From an uncultured Opitutales bacterium (lineage in GTDB: Bacteria; Verrucomicrobiota; Verrucomicrobiia; Opitutales; Seribacteraceae), in NCBI GenBank assembly GCA_905478775.1, contig CAJQKB010000153.1, positions 1 through 57,633 of the forward strand: a stretch of DNA of 57,633 bases. Direction: 5' to 3'. Positions 28,151-37,862 of this stretch are shown one piece after another. A program made the translations under genes and the position numbers. Each line of letters starts with the position of its first letter. Position 1 is the first letter of the stretch. The notes beneath the pieces are model-generated. The model was not told the DNA's origin. It did no database searches and worked only from the letters and a program-made list of their open reading frames with translations.

Positions 28151-29215
28151 TTACTTCTTTTTCGGGGTATCACGAAATGACCAACTAGGAGAGCCTTGGG
28201 GATCCGGTGCATGAGGAGTCTTACCTAGGCCATAGTCTTTTGCTTGCATGTCTTGGCCCGACCAATACTTTTTATCCCTTATAAATCCATAAAAAGAGGG
28301 ATAAAAAGGATCCACATAATCTACATCCGCGTTAACAGGAACTTTTAGCCCGGTAAGATGATAAACCGAGTTCACCAGCAATCGCCGTAAATCTTCGCTA
28401 ACCAAGTCAACTGATGCACCCATAGTGGTACAGAATGTAGTGCCGTTCTTTCCATTGGGAGCGGTGTACGGATGAAGCCATGCCAGCGGTTGCATCGGAT
28501 CATTCTTCGCATCCACAAAAGAAGAGTTTGGTGCAAGTGTTTTAGTTACTGCTCCCCGCAAAAGAATGGTATCTTTTTCATTTAAGCGATTAATGCCATA
28601 TACATCAGAGGGACCAAATACATCGGTTACTCCATTTAAAATTGGATGTGCGGCATTTTTAGTCTCAACCATTCCACGTGCACCTTCGCCCTTGTGCTTG
28701 CCATGGTGACTCACCCAGCCTTCTCCCATGATCAGTGGTCCGAACTGACTGTAAGAAATTTTACCTCCCAATTTTTCTCCTCCATTAAATGCATGAGTGG
28801 AAGTACGAATTCCAACAATCGCTTTCCCTGCATTTAAAAAATTTGTGATATGAACCGCATCATTCTGATTGGGTTTGCGAAATCGCGTACCAATTAACAT
28901 GAGATCCGCGGATTCGAGGTGATTCCAGCCAACCACACCCTGCTGATTATTGGGATCAATATATTTGCCAGCTTTATCCCATGCAAAAAGAACCTTGCAG
29001 GTAAAACCATGTTTTTCGGCAAGAATTTTAGCCAACATGGGCATACTTTCCTCAGTTCTATACTCTTCATCGCCAGAAACCAGGACAATCGTTTTTCCAT
29101 TTCCTGGGCCACTTTTACCCTTCAAGGTAAGAATTTTCGAGTCATCTGCACAAAGAAACAGTGAAGATACTGAAAGCGTTAAAATACAAACAAGGAAATG
29201 AGCTAAATCTTTCAT
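28151..29215 (-). CDS. Secreted ThuA-like domain protein
   Basis: 354 residues with a signal peptide (KDLAHFLVCILTLSVSSLFLCA, then DD). The rest is a ThuA/glutamine-amidotransferase-like fold: KTIVLVSGDEEYRTEESMPMLAKI, then ADLMLIGTRFRKP, GKAIVGIRTSTHAF, GWVSHHGKHKGEG, AHPILNGV and a C-terminal GTTFCTTMGASVDL. ThuA was named for trehalose utilisation, but the exported forms common in Verrucomicrobia and Planctomycetes lack a defined reaction; carbohydrate-related roles are inferred. It stands alone on the minus strand, divergent from the desaturase gene. Confidence 0.88.
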   Translation of the reverse strand: MKDLAHFLVCILTLSVSSLFLCADDSKILTLKGKSGPGNGKTIVLVSGDEEYRTEESMPMLAKILAEKHGFTCKVLFAWDKAGKYIDPNNQQGVVGWNHLESADLMLIGTRFRKPNQNDAVHITNFLNAGKAIVGIRTSTHAFNGGEKLGGKISYSQFGPLIMGEGWVSHHGKHKGEGARGMVETKNAAHPILNGVTDVFGPSDVYGINRLNEKDTILLRGAVTKTLAPNSSFVDAKNDPMQPLAWLHPYTAPNGKNGTTFCTTMGASVDLVSEDLRRLLVNSVYHLTGLKVPVNADVDYVDPFYPSFYGFIRDKKYWSGQDMQAKDYGLGKTPHAPDPQGSPSWSFRDTPKKK

Positions 29216-29365
29216 GAAATAAGTGAGAGTTTAAAATTTAAATACTTTGAAAATTTTCCTTTTATGTCAAAGCCCATCGGTCCAAGATATAAAATTCATT
29301 GATTGAATCTTCTTACTGCCGAAAAAAGAATTCGTAATTTGAGGATTCACCAATAGATTAAAGTG

Positions 29366-30505
29366 ATGTTCAAAAACATTCCTTTCAATCGAGTTGAGTG
29401 GGTAACTAGTAGTTTTTTAATTATTACAGCCATTCTTACTTTCACTGCTGTACCGGCTTACTTTTATTTTTTTGGGTGGGACTGGTTTATTTTTGGGGTT
29501 TTTATGTTTTACTATCCCGCCACCGGATTGAGTATCACCGTGGGGTATCACCGCTTATTTTCTCACAAAGCCTTCAAGGCAAAATGGCCAGTCAAATTGT
29601 TTGTACTTCTTTTCGGGGCCGCTGCTTTTGAAAATTCTGCCCTATGGTGGAGTTCCGAACATAGGAAACACCACAAACATGTTGATACTGATGATGACCC
29701 CTACGATATAAGCAAAGGATTTTTTTGGGCTCACATGGGATGGCTTATGTTTAAGCTCAAACCGGACAATCCAATCAACAATGTACAAGACCTTAAAAAA
29801 GATCGTCTTGTCATGTGGCAGGACAAATGGGTTCATGGGATTGCATTTTTCATGAGTTTTATCTTACCCACGATCATCGGGTATGTTTATGCAGTCTCCA
29901 CAGGTAATATTAGCCCGATGGCAGGTGCTCTAGGTGGATTACTAATACCCGGTGTCGCACGGGTAGTAATGGTTCAACATGCCACATTTTGCATCAACTC
30001 ACTATGCCATATGATTGGCGAGCGTCCCTACTCAACAAGCCATAGTGCACGGGACAGTTGGATTGCCGCAATCTTCACAATGGGGGAAGGATATCATAAT
30101 TATCACCATGAATTTCAATGGGATTACCGAAATGGCGTAAAGCCTTGGCAGCTCGACCCATCAAAATGGATTATTTGGTTTCTCTCTAAATTCGGTTTAA
30201 CTGGAGATTTGAAACGTGTCGCAGGTGAAAGAATACTTCTAGCTGAAACTCGCGAAACAAAGCGACAATTGACTGACCAAATTTCCCTTATCCAACAAGC
30301 CACTACTTCTTCAAGTGAATTGATCGATCAGACTCTCTCCTCCCTCGAAAAATGGAGTGATCGCTTAACTGATATTTGCGATGAGTTGCAAAAAGCAGCC
30401 CATGACAAAATTAATTTATCCAAGACAAAGTTAAACGAGTTCCGATCCGAAATTCAAAATGTGATGCGAGAAATTGAATCGAACGGCAAGCTTGCACACA
30501 CTTAG
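29366..30505 (+). CDS. Acyl-CoA delta-9 desaturase with C-terminal coiled-coil tail
   Basis: 379 residues from the ATG at 29366 (GTG directly before it is possible). The three histidine boxes of membrane fatty-acid desaturases are clear: HRLFSH, EHRKHHKH and GEGYHNYHHEF. Four hydrophobic segments surround them. The di-iron site inserts a double bond into acyl chains at the inner membrane. After the desaturase core, about 80 residues (300-379) form a charged, heptad-like helix (LIDQTLSSLEKWSDRLTDI ... KTKLNEFRSEIQNVMREIE) that ordinary delta-9 desaturases lack. It stands alone. Confidence 0.92.
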   Translation: MFKNIPFNRVEWVTSSFLIITAILTFTAVPAYFYFFGWDWFIFGVFMFYYPATGLSITVGYHRLFSHKAFKAKWPVKLFVLLFGAAAFENSALWWSSEHRKHHKHVDTDDDPYDISKGFFWAHMGWLMFKLKPDNPINNVQDLKKDRLVMWQDKWVHGIAFFMSFILPTIIGYVYAVSTGNISPMAGALGGLLIPGVARVVMVQHATFCINSLCHMIGERPYSTSHSARDSWIAAIFTMGEGYHNYHHEFQWDYRNGVKPWQLDPSKWIIWFLSKFGLTGDLKRVAGERILLAETRETKRQLTDQISLIQQATTSSSELIDQTLSSLEKWSDRLTDICDELQKAAHDKINLSKTKLNEFRSEIQNVMREIESNGKLAHT

Positions 30506-30544
30506 TATAAGCCCACACACTGCACCTAGTCATTTTTTAGGGAA

Positions 30545-31069
30545 TTAATAGAAAAATTTGTCGTAGGTCATCGGACTCGCCATCACTACAGTGAAGTTAT
30601 AAAATTCGTGTACTGCTCCAGTAAAAAGCAGGGCGTGTAAAAAAGACTTTCCTCTCATTGAAAGGTAGAGAACGGTCATGCTAATCATGGTCGGATAAAG
30701 AATAAGATGTCCCCAAATTCCTCGTTGAGTGTGGAGCAGTTCAAAAAATAGGGCAAATCCGAGAATAGTCCAAACTGGCTTCACTTTACAGTATCGGCAG
30801 AGTTCTAAGATAGGTACAAAAATAAAAATTGTTTCTAAAATAGGTGCTAGAAATATTGCCCCCAGTCCCATGCTGTAATCCACTAAACCATTGCGATGAA
30901 CACGACCATCGCTCACCATTGCCCATTCAGGCAAAATATACAGAATTACGGGTATAAGACTACAGAGCAAATAAGACTCTAAAAGCACTCTGCCCTCACT
31001 TTGAGTATACCATCGAAGAATTAGTTTTTCGAAAAAAGGCAACTTTTTTATATTACCAATCTGAGCCAT
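30545..31069 (-). CDS. CPBP-family-like intramembrane protein with degenerate first motif
   Basis: 174 residues with four or five membrane segments. The second and third motifs of CPBP (Abi/Rce1) proteases are visible: FFELLH (FxxxH) and HEFYN (HxxxN). The first, normally EExxxR, reads APILETIFIF with a single Glu and no Arg, so proteolytic activity is uncertain. CPBP proteins cleave prenylated or membrane proteins, or act in bacteriocin self-immunity. It could also be an unrelated membrane protein with chance motifs. No partner gene is evident; the gene lies 72 bases after the enolase-superfamily gene on the same strand. Confidence 0.6.
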   Translation of the reverse strand: MAQIGNIKKLPFFEKLILRWYTQSEGRVLLESYLLCSLIPVILYILPEWAMVSDGRVHRNGLVDYSMGLGAIFLAPILETIFIFVPILELCRYCKVKPVWTILGFALFFELLHTQRGIWGHLILYPTMISMTVLYLSMRGKSFLHALLFTGAVHEFYNFTVVMASPMTYDKFFY

Positions 31070-31141
31070 TGCTTAGTATAAATAAAGGGAACTTAATTTG
31101 AATTATAAGTTTTAGAATATAAAAAAAAGGATTTACTCAAG

Positions 31142-32512
31142 TTATCCCAACTCCATTTGATAGCCAAAACCAGGACCCTTTATCGTGGATAGATCAAGCA
31201 TGCCATTTCTTCGTTCATAAATACCAGGATGAATTAACGCCTCTTTTTTCGACGCCTCTGGATAAAATTGCATTCCATTACTTTCCACTCCCATGATAGT
31301 TCCTGCATGTGCACCGAGTAATACATGCGGAATTTGAGCAAGCATTGGATTAGTTAAATCCTGAACCATCAAATCCATTCCATGTGCTTTTGCCCAGCAG
31401 AGCGAAAGAAGAGCTCCCGTTTGTGTTTTGCATGTCTTGAGAGCGACTCCTGTCCACCCCAATTCCAAACCCAGTCTGACATGCTTCCAGTCATGTGCAC
31501 TTTCATCCATAAAAAGAGGTTTTCTTTTCGATAGAGAATGTACTTTAATTCCGTACTTTTCTAAATCATAGGGAAAGGGTTGCTCCACATAAATAATTTT
31601 ATCCCAGGTCTTAGAATCTTTGATTTTTAATTGATCGAGAATCTGATTCACGTAATGAGGATCAGTTACAGTACAATTAAAATCGGTTGTCAGGTAGTCT
31701 ACATTCATTTCTTTCGCAATCTTTCCAATTGCGACCAATCGTGCATAATCCCAATGAGAATCATTCCCCCGAAGTTTAATTTTAAGGCAATTTAGTCCAT
31801 CCCGCTCAATCCATTCTTCCAAATGTATAGGGTAACCGTCCCGCGGTTCGTTTCCCGTACATTCCTGCTCTGACAAAGGATCTAATCCTCCCACTAAATG
31901 CCATACGGGAATTTGATCACCTGGATCGAGTACCAAAAAGTCAGAGGGAGTCTTACCGGCAAATGAGATCGAATTCCCGTCTTTGGGTTCAATAAAATGA
32001 CTTAAATCCAGATTGAGGTAAGGGAAATCATAGGATTGATAGGTCGGCAAGTCGTTGGTCATGCCATATGCATCATGTAATGCGAGGTCAAAAGCAGAAG
32101 CACAAACCAAGGCACCAAGCCACGGCAATGGCTCCAGTCCCTTTCTTTCAGATTGATTATACTCATTTAAAAAAGTAGGCAATTGCTCAAAAACGAAAGA
32201 ATGCCCGAGTTCCAATGCATGTCCAAAACCAGAATGAGTTTTACATTTCTTAAGCAATATTTCCGAAAATTCCTGCAAAGCTAAATGTCGGTCGTCGTAG
32301 GAAGTTGTGGATGGCCAAACCCACTGAACACTGAGTGGGGTTTCTCCCCATCCCTTCCCAGAATGTCCATCCCTTCTCTCCACACTAACAGAAACTCGTG
32401 CACAGGTGACCGAGGTCAGTACCTCAGATCCGAACTTCAAGGGAACGCGTGTGGCGACCGGTAAAAAAGCTAAGCTTGCATCGGTTATTTGAATATCAAA
32501 TGGATTTTTCAA
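31142..32512 (-). CDS. Enolase-superfamily (mandelate racemase/muconate lactonizing) enzyme
   Basis: 456 residues, starting with TTG at 32512; a stop lies 19 codons upstream and there is no ATG or GTG between. The barrel shows KIKLRG (KxK acid/base), metal ligands in TTDFN, YVEQPFP and FMDES, and a C-terminal VALKTCK lysine, the MLE/mandelate racemase pattern. The N-terminal capping domain is larger than usual. It abstracts a proton alpha to a carboxylate; racemase, dehydratase and epimerase are all possible. No signal peptide. Confidence 0.82.
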   Translation of the reverse strand: MKNPFDIQITDASLAFLPVATRVPLKFGSEVLTSVTCARVSVSVERRDGHSGKGWGETPLSVQWVWPSTTSYDDRHLALQEFSEILLKKCKTHSGFGHALELGHSFVFEQLPTFLNEYNQSERKGLEPLPWLGALVCASAFDLALHDAYGMTNDLPTYQSYDFPYLNLDLSHFIEPKDGNSISFAGKTPSDFLVLDPGDQIPVWHLVGGLDPLSEQECTGNEPRDGYPIHLEEWIERDGLNCLKIKLRGNDSHWDYARLVAIGKIAKEMNVDYLTTDFNCTVTDPHYVNQILDQLKIKDSKTWDKIIYVEQPFPYDLEKYGIKVHSLSKRKPLFMDESAHDWKHVRLGLELGWTGVALKTCKTQTGALLSLCWAKAHGMDLMVQDLTNPMLAQIPHVLLGAHAGTIMGVESNGMQFYPEASKKEALIHPGIYERRNGMLDLSTIKGPGFGYQMELG

Positions 32513-32592
32513 ATAACAAAAAACAATCCCAAATACTAAACAATGTCGATTCTTGAATCTTTTTTCTTTTCAAAACGATAAACCATGAAAGG

Positions 32593-33324
32593 ATGGGAAG
32601 TATGGATGGTGATTTAATTGGCTTATTTGCATTATTGGTTGGCTTGGAGTTAATTCTTGGAGTCGATAATGTTTTGGTTATTGCAATTTTGGTTTCCCGC
32701 TTGCCGGAAAACAAAAGAAATTCAACCCGAAACTTCGGACTGGTTCTTGCCATGGTGGCTCGAGTAATCATGGTGTTAGGGGGGCTAAAGTTGATACAAT
32801 TGACCAATCCGGCGTGGACTGATGGTCCTGATTGGTTTGCTTATTCGTGGCGAGACCTAGCACTACTGGCCGGTGGTTTATTTTTAATGTGGAAAGCGGT
32901 GAAAGAAATCCATGCCACGGTTGAGTTGGAGCATCATGAGACTAAAAATAAAGCAAAAGCGAGCTTGGGCGGAATCATTTTTCAAATTGTAATTCTCGAT
33001 ATTGTATTCTCGCTCGACTCGGTAATCACGGCAGTCGGGCTAACGGATAATCAATGGATTATTATCACGGCAGTCCTTTCCTCATTTGTTGTAATCCTGT
33101 TTTTTGCCAAGCCAATTGGTGACTTCATCATGAAAAATGTGGCTTTGAAAATTTTAGCCCTCTCTTTTCTCATTGTAATTGGTATTACTATTTTTATGGA
33201 AGGGCTCGGTAAAGAAGTTGAAAAATCTATGATTTATGTGCCTATGGGTTTTGCCCTAGCCATACAACTTTTACAAATGCGCCACAAAAAAAACTTGAAT
33301 CAAATAAAAAATAAAACTTCTTGA
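32593..33324 (+). CDS. TerC-family integral membrane protein
   Basis: 243 residues with about seven membrane helices. The hallmark acidic membrane motifs are LELILGVDNVLVIAI near the N-terminus and IVILDIVFSLDSVITAVG in the middle, the two halves of the TerC fold. Relatives such as TerC, Alx and YkoY are linked to tellurite resistance and manganese efflux, including metal loading of exported enzymes. A second in-frame ATG at 32602 is an alternative start. It is divergent from the enolase-superfamily gene and lies 54 bases before the M3 peptidase. Confidence 0.9.
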   Translation: MGSMDGDLIGLFALLVGLELILGVDNVLVIAILVSRLPENKRNSTRNFGLVLAMVARVIMVLGGLKLIQLTNPAWTDGPDWFAYSWRDLALLAGGLFLMWKAVKEIHATVELEHHETKNKAKASLGGIIFQIVILDIVFSLDSVITAVGLTDNQWIIITAVLSSFVVILFFAKPIGDFIMKNVALKILALSFLIVIGITIFMEGLGKEVEKSMIYVPMGFALAIQLLQMRHKKNLNQIKNKTS

Positions 33325-33378
33325 ATCGATTGGGAAATAACCAATTTACCAATCCAACACTTTGAATCTATTCCTACT

Positions 33379-35484
33379 ATGAAAAATCATCCTTTCCTCG
33401 AAAACACCGAGCATCCCTCCTGGTCATCTCTCCAACCAGAATGCGTTCGAAATGATATCACTGTTGCCTTAGAGCAATCCGAAAAGAACTTGCAGTCCAT
33501 CCGTGAATTAAACCACCAAAATGTAACTTTTTCCAACACGATTAAGTCTTTGGAGCAAGCTACTGTCGAACTGGATGAAGCTTGGGGTTTGGTGGCTCAT
33601 TTGGACTCAGTTTGTAATTCAGAAGAATTAAGAAATGCACATAATGATATTTTGCCTGCAGTCAGTGAATTTGGTGCGAAAATATTCCTGGATGGTAAAT
33701 TATGGAATGCAGTTAAAACATTTGCCGAAAGCGAACAAGCAAATGAGTTAAGTTCGATAGACCGGAGACTGCTGGAAGAAACCATTCAAGATTTCCAGGA
33801 AGCGGGGGCTAATCTTCCTCTCGAAAAAAGAAAGCGCCTCGAAGAAATTTCCAGTGAGCTTGCAAAGATTACTCAAAAGTTTTCTGAAAATGTATTGGAT
33901 GCAACCAACGCTTGGCAGATGGTGGTAAAAGAGGAAGCTAAGCTCAAGGGACTTCCTTCCTCTGCGCTCGATGCAGCAAAGCAGGCTGCGATCAAAAAAC
34001 TAGGTGATAACGAAGGGAAAGATGCCTGGATATTCACCCTTCATGCACCATCCATGCTTCCAGTATTACAATATCTTGATGACGAAGAACTCCGGGAAGA
34101 AATTTGGTCTGCAAGCGATCGATTGGGTACAGAAGAACCCAATAACAACTCTCTCTTGATCAAAGAAATTTTGGCTCTTCGACAAGAAAAAGCAGAACTA
34201 GTTGGCAAAAAAGACTTTGCGGATATCGTATTGAGTAGGAGAATGGCAAAAAATGGTAAGTGTGCAGATGATTTCATCTCTGACCTAAAAGTGAAAACTC
34301 TGCCCTTTTTCACAGAAGAAAACCGTGAGTTAGAGGAATTTAAAGCAGGGAAAACAGGACAAGCTGTCGGTCTGCTTCAACCGTGGGAAGTCGGCTACTG
34401 GGCAGAAAAGTTAAAGAAGGAACGCTATAGTTTTGATGATGAAGATCTTCGACCCTACTTCCCTATTCAGTCTGTATTAAACGGCATGTTCAACTTGGTG
34501 ACCCAAATATTTGGCTTGGAGATTGTTGAACGGTCCACCCAATTTGAAGGGGAAGTTTTTGCCCATGGAGTAAAGGAAAGCCAACCCGTTGAAGTATGGC
34601 ACAATGAAGTAAGATTTTACGATTTGTTTGATCAAAAAAGTAAGTGTTTGCTAGGCTCATTCTACGCAGACTGGCATCCCCGCTCTTCCAAGCGTGGTGG
34701 CGCCTGGATGAACTACTTAAAAACAGCAGAGCCTAAACCAGACGGCAGTCGCCCTCCCCATCTTGGTCTCATTTGTGGAAACCTAACTGCACCCTCCACA
34801 AGCAAACCGGCCCTACTTACTCATTATGAAGTCGAAACTGTATTTCACGAATTTGGTCACCTCCTTCATCATTTATGCGGAGAAGTACCTCACCGCAGCT
34901 TGAACGGAGTCAATGTGGCATGGGATTTTGTAGAACTTCCTTCTCAAATTATGGAAAATTGGTGCTGGGAGCGTGTCAGTCTAGACCTATTTGCAAGACA
35001 CCATAAAACGGGAGAAACCATTCCGGAAGATTTATTTCAAAAGATGCTCCGGGCTCGAAACTTTATGGCAGGAAATGCAATGATGAGACAACTTGCATTT
35101 TCCAAGTTGGATTTATTTTTACACCGAACTCTCGCATTGCAGGAATTTGATGATTTAGAAAAGGCAATTCAATCAGAACTGAAAGAATATTTCCCAAAAA
35201 GAAAATCTCCTGCCCGCACTATTACCCACCGATTTAGCCATCTATTTAGTAGTCCTGTTGGCTATGCGGCTGCGTATTATTCATACAAATGGGCCGAGGT
35301 TCTTGATGCGGATGCCTTTACCCGCTTTCAAGAAGAGGGTGTGATGAATCCTGAAATTGGTCATCGATTTAGACAGCATATTTTAAGCAAAGGAAATTCA
35401 CTTCCTCCCGATCAATTATATCGAAATTTCATGGAACGGGACCCAAAGATAGAAGCTCTGCTTCAAAGAAGCGGTCTTTCATAA
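33379..35484 (+). CDS. prlC: M3-family oligopeptidase (oligopeptidase A-like)
   Basis: 701 residues, the usual length. The zinc site is HEFGHLLHHL (HExxH) with a downstream Glu in the ELPSQIMENW segment, the classic M3 signature. It is a helical enclosed-channel protease of the cytosol that degrades peptides up to about twenty residues, including signal-peptide remnants. The C-terminal part SSPVGYAAAYYSYKWAEVLDAD is also conserved in PrlC. No signal peptide. It is probably transcribed with the genes at 35508 and 35906, spaced 23 and 2 bases. Confidence 0.93.
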   Translation: MKNHPFLENTEHPSWSSLQPECVRNDITVALEQSEKNLQSIRELNHQNVTFSNTIKSLEQATVELDEAWGLVAHLDSVCNSEELRNAHNDILPAVSEFGAKIFLDGKLWNAVKTFAESEQANELSSIDRRLLEETIQDFQEAGANLPLEKRKRLEEISSELAKITQKFSENVLDATNAWQMVVKEEAKLKGLPSSALDAAKQAAIKKLGDNEGKDAWIFTLHAPSMLPVLQYLDDEELREEIWSASDRLGTEEPNNNSLLIKEILALRQEKAELVGKKDFADIVLSRRMAKNGKCADDFISDLKVKTLPFFTEENRELEEFKAGKTGQAVGLLQPWEVGYWAEKLKKERYSFDDEDLRPYFPIQSVLNGMFNLVTQIFGLEIVERSTQFEGEVFAHGVKESQPVEVWHNEVRFYDLFDQKSKCLLGSFYADWHPRSSKRGGAWMNYLKTAEPKPDGSRPPHLGLICGNLTAPSTSKPALLTHYEVETVFHEFGHLLHHLCGEVPHRSLNGVNVAWDFVELPSQIMENWCWERVSLDLFARHHKTGETIPEDLFQKMLRARNFMAGNAMMRQLAFSKLDLFLHRTLALQEFDDLEKAIQSELKEYFPKRKSPARTITHRFSHLFSSPVGYAAAYYSYKWAEVLDADAFTRFQEEGVMNPEIGHRFRQHILSKGNSLPPDQLYRNFMERDPKIEALLQRSGLS

Positions 35485-35507
35485 TCTACAAACCTAGTTC
35501 AACTTTT

Positions 35508-35903
35508 ATGTCTACAAAGCCACAAGTCCTAGCTTGGATAACCTGCGATTCAGTTTATGTAGATCCGGCTACTGGCAAAAATACCCTGCTGGGTATTTTC
35601 TCGAATTTAAGAGCCAAAGAATTTCCAGTAGTTCACCCCCGGATGATCTGGTTTCTCTCTTTCTCTGATTTGACCCAGGGAAAACATATGCTCAAAATTT
35701 CTATTGGTATTCCAATGGCGGAAGATGAACCAAGGACTATTATTGATCGCAAATTTGAATCTCCCGGTCCCCAACACCGCATAAATTTAATTAACGATAT
35801 TCATCGTTTAAAATTTGAAAAGCCGGGGAATTACTCAATTCTTATTGAAATTGATGACCAGGTTGTCCTCGCCAGCACATTTCCGATCACTCAAGTTTCC
35901 TAA
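35508..35903 (+). CDS. Small beta-rich DUF6941-like protein
   Basis: 131 residues. The start PQVLAWITCDSVYVDPATGKNTLLGIFSNL resembles the opening of DUF6941 proteins (a statement that the protein 'has a default value and a lookup'); I am only moderately sure. The rest alternates strands, with RTIIDRKFES and a final GNYSILIEIDDQVVLAST. No signal peptide, Cys pattern or catalytic motif. Function unknown. It sits between the M3 peptidase (23 bases) and the secreted metallopeptidase (2 bases), suggesting one operon. Confidence 0.65.
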   Translation: MSTKPQVLAWITCDSVYVDPATGKNTLLGIFSNLRAKEFPVVHPRMIWFLSFSDLTQGKHMLKISIGIPMAEDEPRTIIDRKFESPGPQHRINLINDIHRLKFEKPGNYSILIEIDDQVVLASTFPITQVS

Positions 35904-35905
35904 AT

Positions 35906-36622
35906 ATGAAATACTTACCTGCGCTCCTATTTATTTTTTTTACTTTGGTTTCTTTTTCAATCGCAAATGAAAGAGCTTCATCAATTGAAAAATTTTCCGT
36001 TCCATTTCTAGAAAAAATCGAGGGTTGGCCAGTTGAATGGAATCCTGATTTTAAGAACAGCGAGAATCGGATGTTATTTAAAGATGTAAAAAAAGCCCTC
36101 GCCAATCACCTTCAACGAATTACCTACATCTTAGATCAAGAAAAGGTCGAGGTATTGCGTAAATTATACATCCGAGTAGACCTGAACCACAAATTAACCA
36201 CTATGCAATACCATCCAAGCAAGCGATGGTTACTCACAAACAAGCACGACCCAACACTAGAAAAAAGAGTTCATATCCCTAGGGCCCATCAACTTTTAAG
36301 CAAGGACCAGTGGGCTAAACACCCCTATGTAGTTTTGCACGAACTCGCGCATTCCTATCATGATCAAATTCTCAGTTTTGATCACCAGGAAATTATAAAT
36401 TCTTATCAACGGGCTGAAAAAAAGGGCCTTTATGAAAAAGTTCTGCTTTTCCGCGGTGGAAAAACAAGTCATTATGCACGGACAAATCATAAGGAATTTT
36501 TTGCCGAGATGTCCGAATCATACCTTGGAGTTAATGACTTTTATCCCTTTGTCAGGGCCGAATTGGAAGAGCATGACCCCACAACATTTGCTCTTATGAA
36601 AAAAATTTGGGGGAAGATTTAA
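35906..36622 (+). CDS. Secreted HExxH metallopeptidase-like protein
   Basis: 238 residues with a signal peptide (KYLPALLFIFFTLVSFSIA, then NE). The core is VLHELAHSYHDQILSF (HExxH, about 145-160), and a later EFFAEMSESYLGVNDFYPF carries a Glu that could be the third zinc ligand, as in gluzincins of the lethal-factor/M48-like type. The pattern suggests a periplasmic or extracellular protease without a propeptide. Its family is not certain. It is the last gene of the M3-DUF6941-like-peptidase run, two bases after the previous stop. Confidence 0.7.
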   Translation: MKYLPALLFIFFTLVSFSIANERASSIEKFSVPFLEKIEGWPVEWNPDFKNSENRMLFKDVKKALANHLQRITYILDQEKVEVLRKLYIRVDLNHKLTTMQYHPSKRWLLTNKHDPTLEKRVHIPRAHQLLSKDQWAKHPYVVLHELAHSYHDQILSFDHQEIINSYQRAEKKGLYEKVLLFRGGKTSHYARTNHKEFFAEMSESYLGVNDFYPFVRAELEEHDPTTFALMKKIWGKI

Positions 36623-36920
36623 GGACGTTTTGAAATCAGTTTTTTAATTCAGTAGAATCCTTAGATTGCTACCGAATCGACCTACTAATGAGGAAAAAAC
36701 TGGCCATTCACTAGTTGCTAATTGAGCAATCAAAGAGGTTGCGAATTGCATTTTAATTTATAAATTTTCAATCAATAATGACTCCGTTCAAACTGCATGA
36801 TTAGAATAAAATGATGAATCGGAACTTAAGATTCAAGCCGATTGATCTCCCCTACAAATGCAAGAAAACTTTACCCTTGTTATCTTGAGCTTCTTTTAAA
36901 ATTCGATATCTTAGCTCACT
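36623..36920 (+). other. Intergenic region upstream of the PfkB gene
   Basis: About 300 AT-rich bases between co-oriented genes. No convincing gene or terminator. A promoter for the pfkB-yyaL pair is expected here; TTGTTA (about 36880) and the AT-rich stretch before the ATG are candidates that I would not assert. Confidence 0.4.
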
Positions 36921-37862
36921 ATGTCTGATCGTATTAAATCTGATTCCTCTTCAGTTTCCCCATTACTTGTGGTGGGTTCTGTTGCTTTTGATAATGTCAT
37001 CACTCCCTACGGTGAAAAAGAGCACATTCTTGGAGGTGCAGCGTCCTACTGTTCTTTCGCGGCGAGTTACTATACCGATGTACAAATGGTGGGAGTGATT
37101 GGTAATGATTTTGGAGAAGAATATCTGGACCGCCTACGTTCTCGTGGAATTGACTTGGAAGGTGTACAAAAAGATGAAAGTGGACCCACTTTTTTTTGGA
37201 AAGGAAAATACCATGAAAACTTCAATCGTAGGGACACGCTTGATATTCAATTAAATGTCTTTGAGAAATTTCGACCCGACCTTCCGGATTCTTACAAAAA
37301 TACTCCTTTTGTACTTCTTGGAAATATTCACCCGGCACTTCAGTCACATGTACTAGATCAGTTAGAAAGCGAAGCATATGTACTCGCGGACACGATCGAT
37401 CTTTGGATTGAAATTGAAAGGAACGCACTACTTGATTTGATTAAAAGAATCAATTTGTTTGTGATTAATGATACTGAAGCAGAAGAATTGACCGAAGAAA
37501 ATAACATCATTCTTGCGGGGCAAAAATTGAGGAAGATGGGCCCGGAATCTGTCATTATTAAAAAAGGTGAACACGGAGCTATTCTCTTTCATGAAGATGG
37601 CATGTTTGCACTGCCTGCTTATCCGGTTACCGATCTTCGTGACCCGACTGGTGCGGGCGATTCTTTTGCCGGTGCCTTAATTGGACGAATGGCATCACGA
37701 AATGCCTCCGACTTTAATACGATTAAAGAAGCAATGCTTTATGCAACCTCCACTGCAAGTTTAACCGTGGAAGCATTTGGGTGTGACCGGCTCGAATCCG
37801 CCGGAGCGAAAGAAATACAGGAAAGAGCAGATAGTCTACAAAAGCTGATCTCCGTTTCGTGA
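36921..37862 (+). CDS. PfkB-family sugar or nucleoside kinase
   Basis: 313 residues. The ribokinase-like fold is shown by [16 protein letters not shown] and [22 protein letters not shown] at the N-terminus and the ATP/anion-hole motif [16 protein letters not shown] with the catalytic Asp at the C-terminus. [11 protein letters not shown] fits the PfkB 1 signature region. Substrates of the family include ribose, fructose-6-P, adenosine and other nucleosides; none is obvious here. Its TGA overlaps the GTG start of the YyaL-like gene (GTGA), so the two are coupled. Confidence 0.88.
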   Translation: MSDRIKSDSSSVSPLLVVGSVAFDNVITPYGEKEHILGGAASYCSFAASYYTDVQMVGVIGNDFGEEYLDRLRSRGIDLEGVQKDESGPTFFWKGKYHENFNRRDTLDIQLNVFEKFRPDLPDSYKNTPFVLLGNIHPALQSHVLDQLESEAYVLADTIDLWIEIERNALLDLIKRINLFVINDTEAEELTEENNIILAGQKLRKMGPESVIIKKGEHGAILFHEDGMFALPAYPVTDLRDPTGAGDSFAGALIGRMASRNASDFNTIKEAMLYATSTASLTVEAFGCDRLESAGAKEIQERADSLQKLISVS

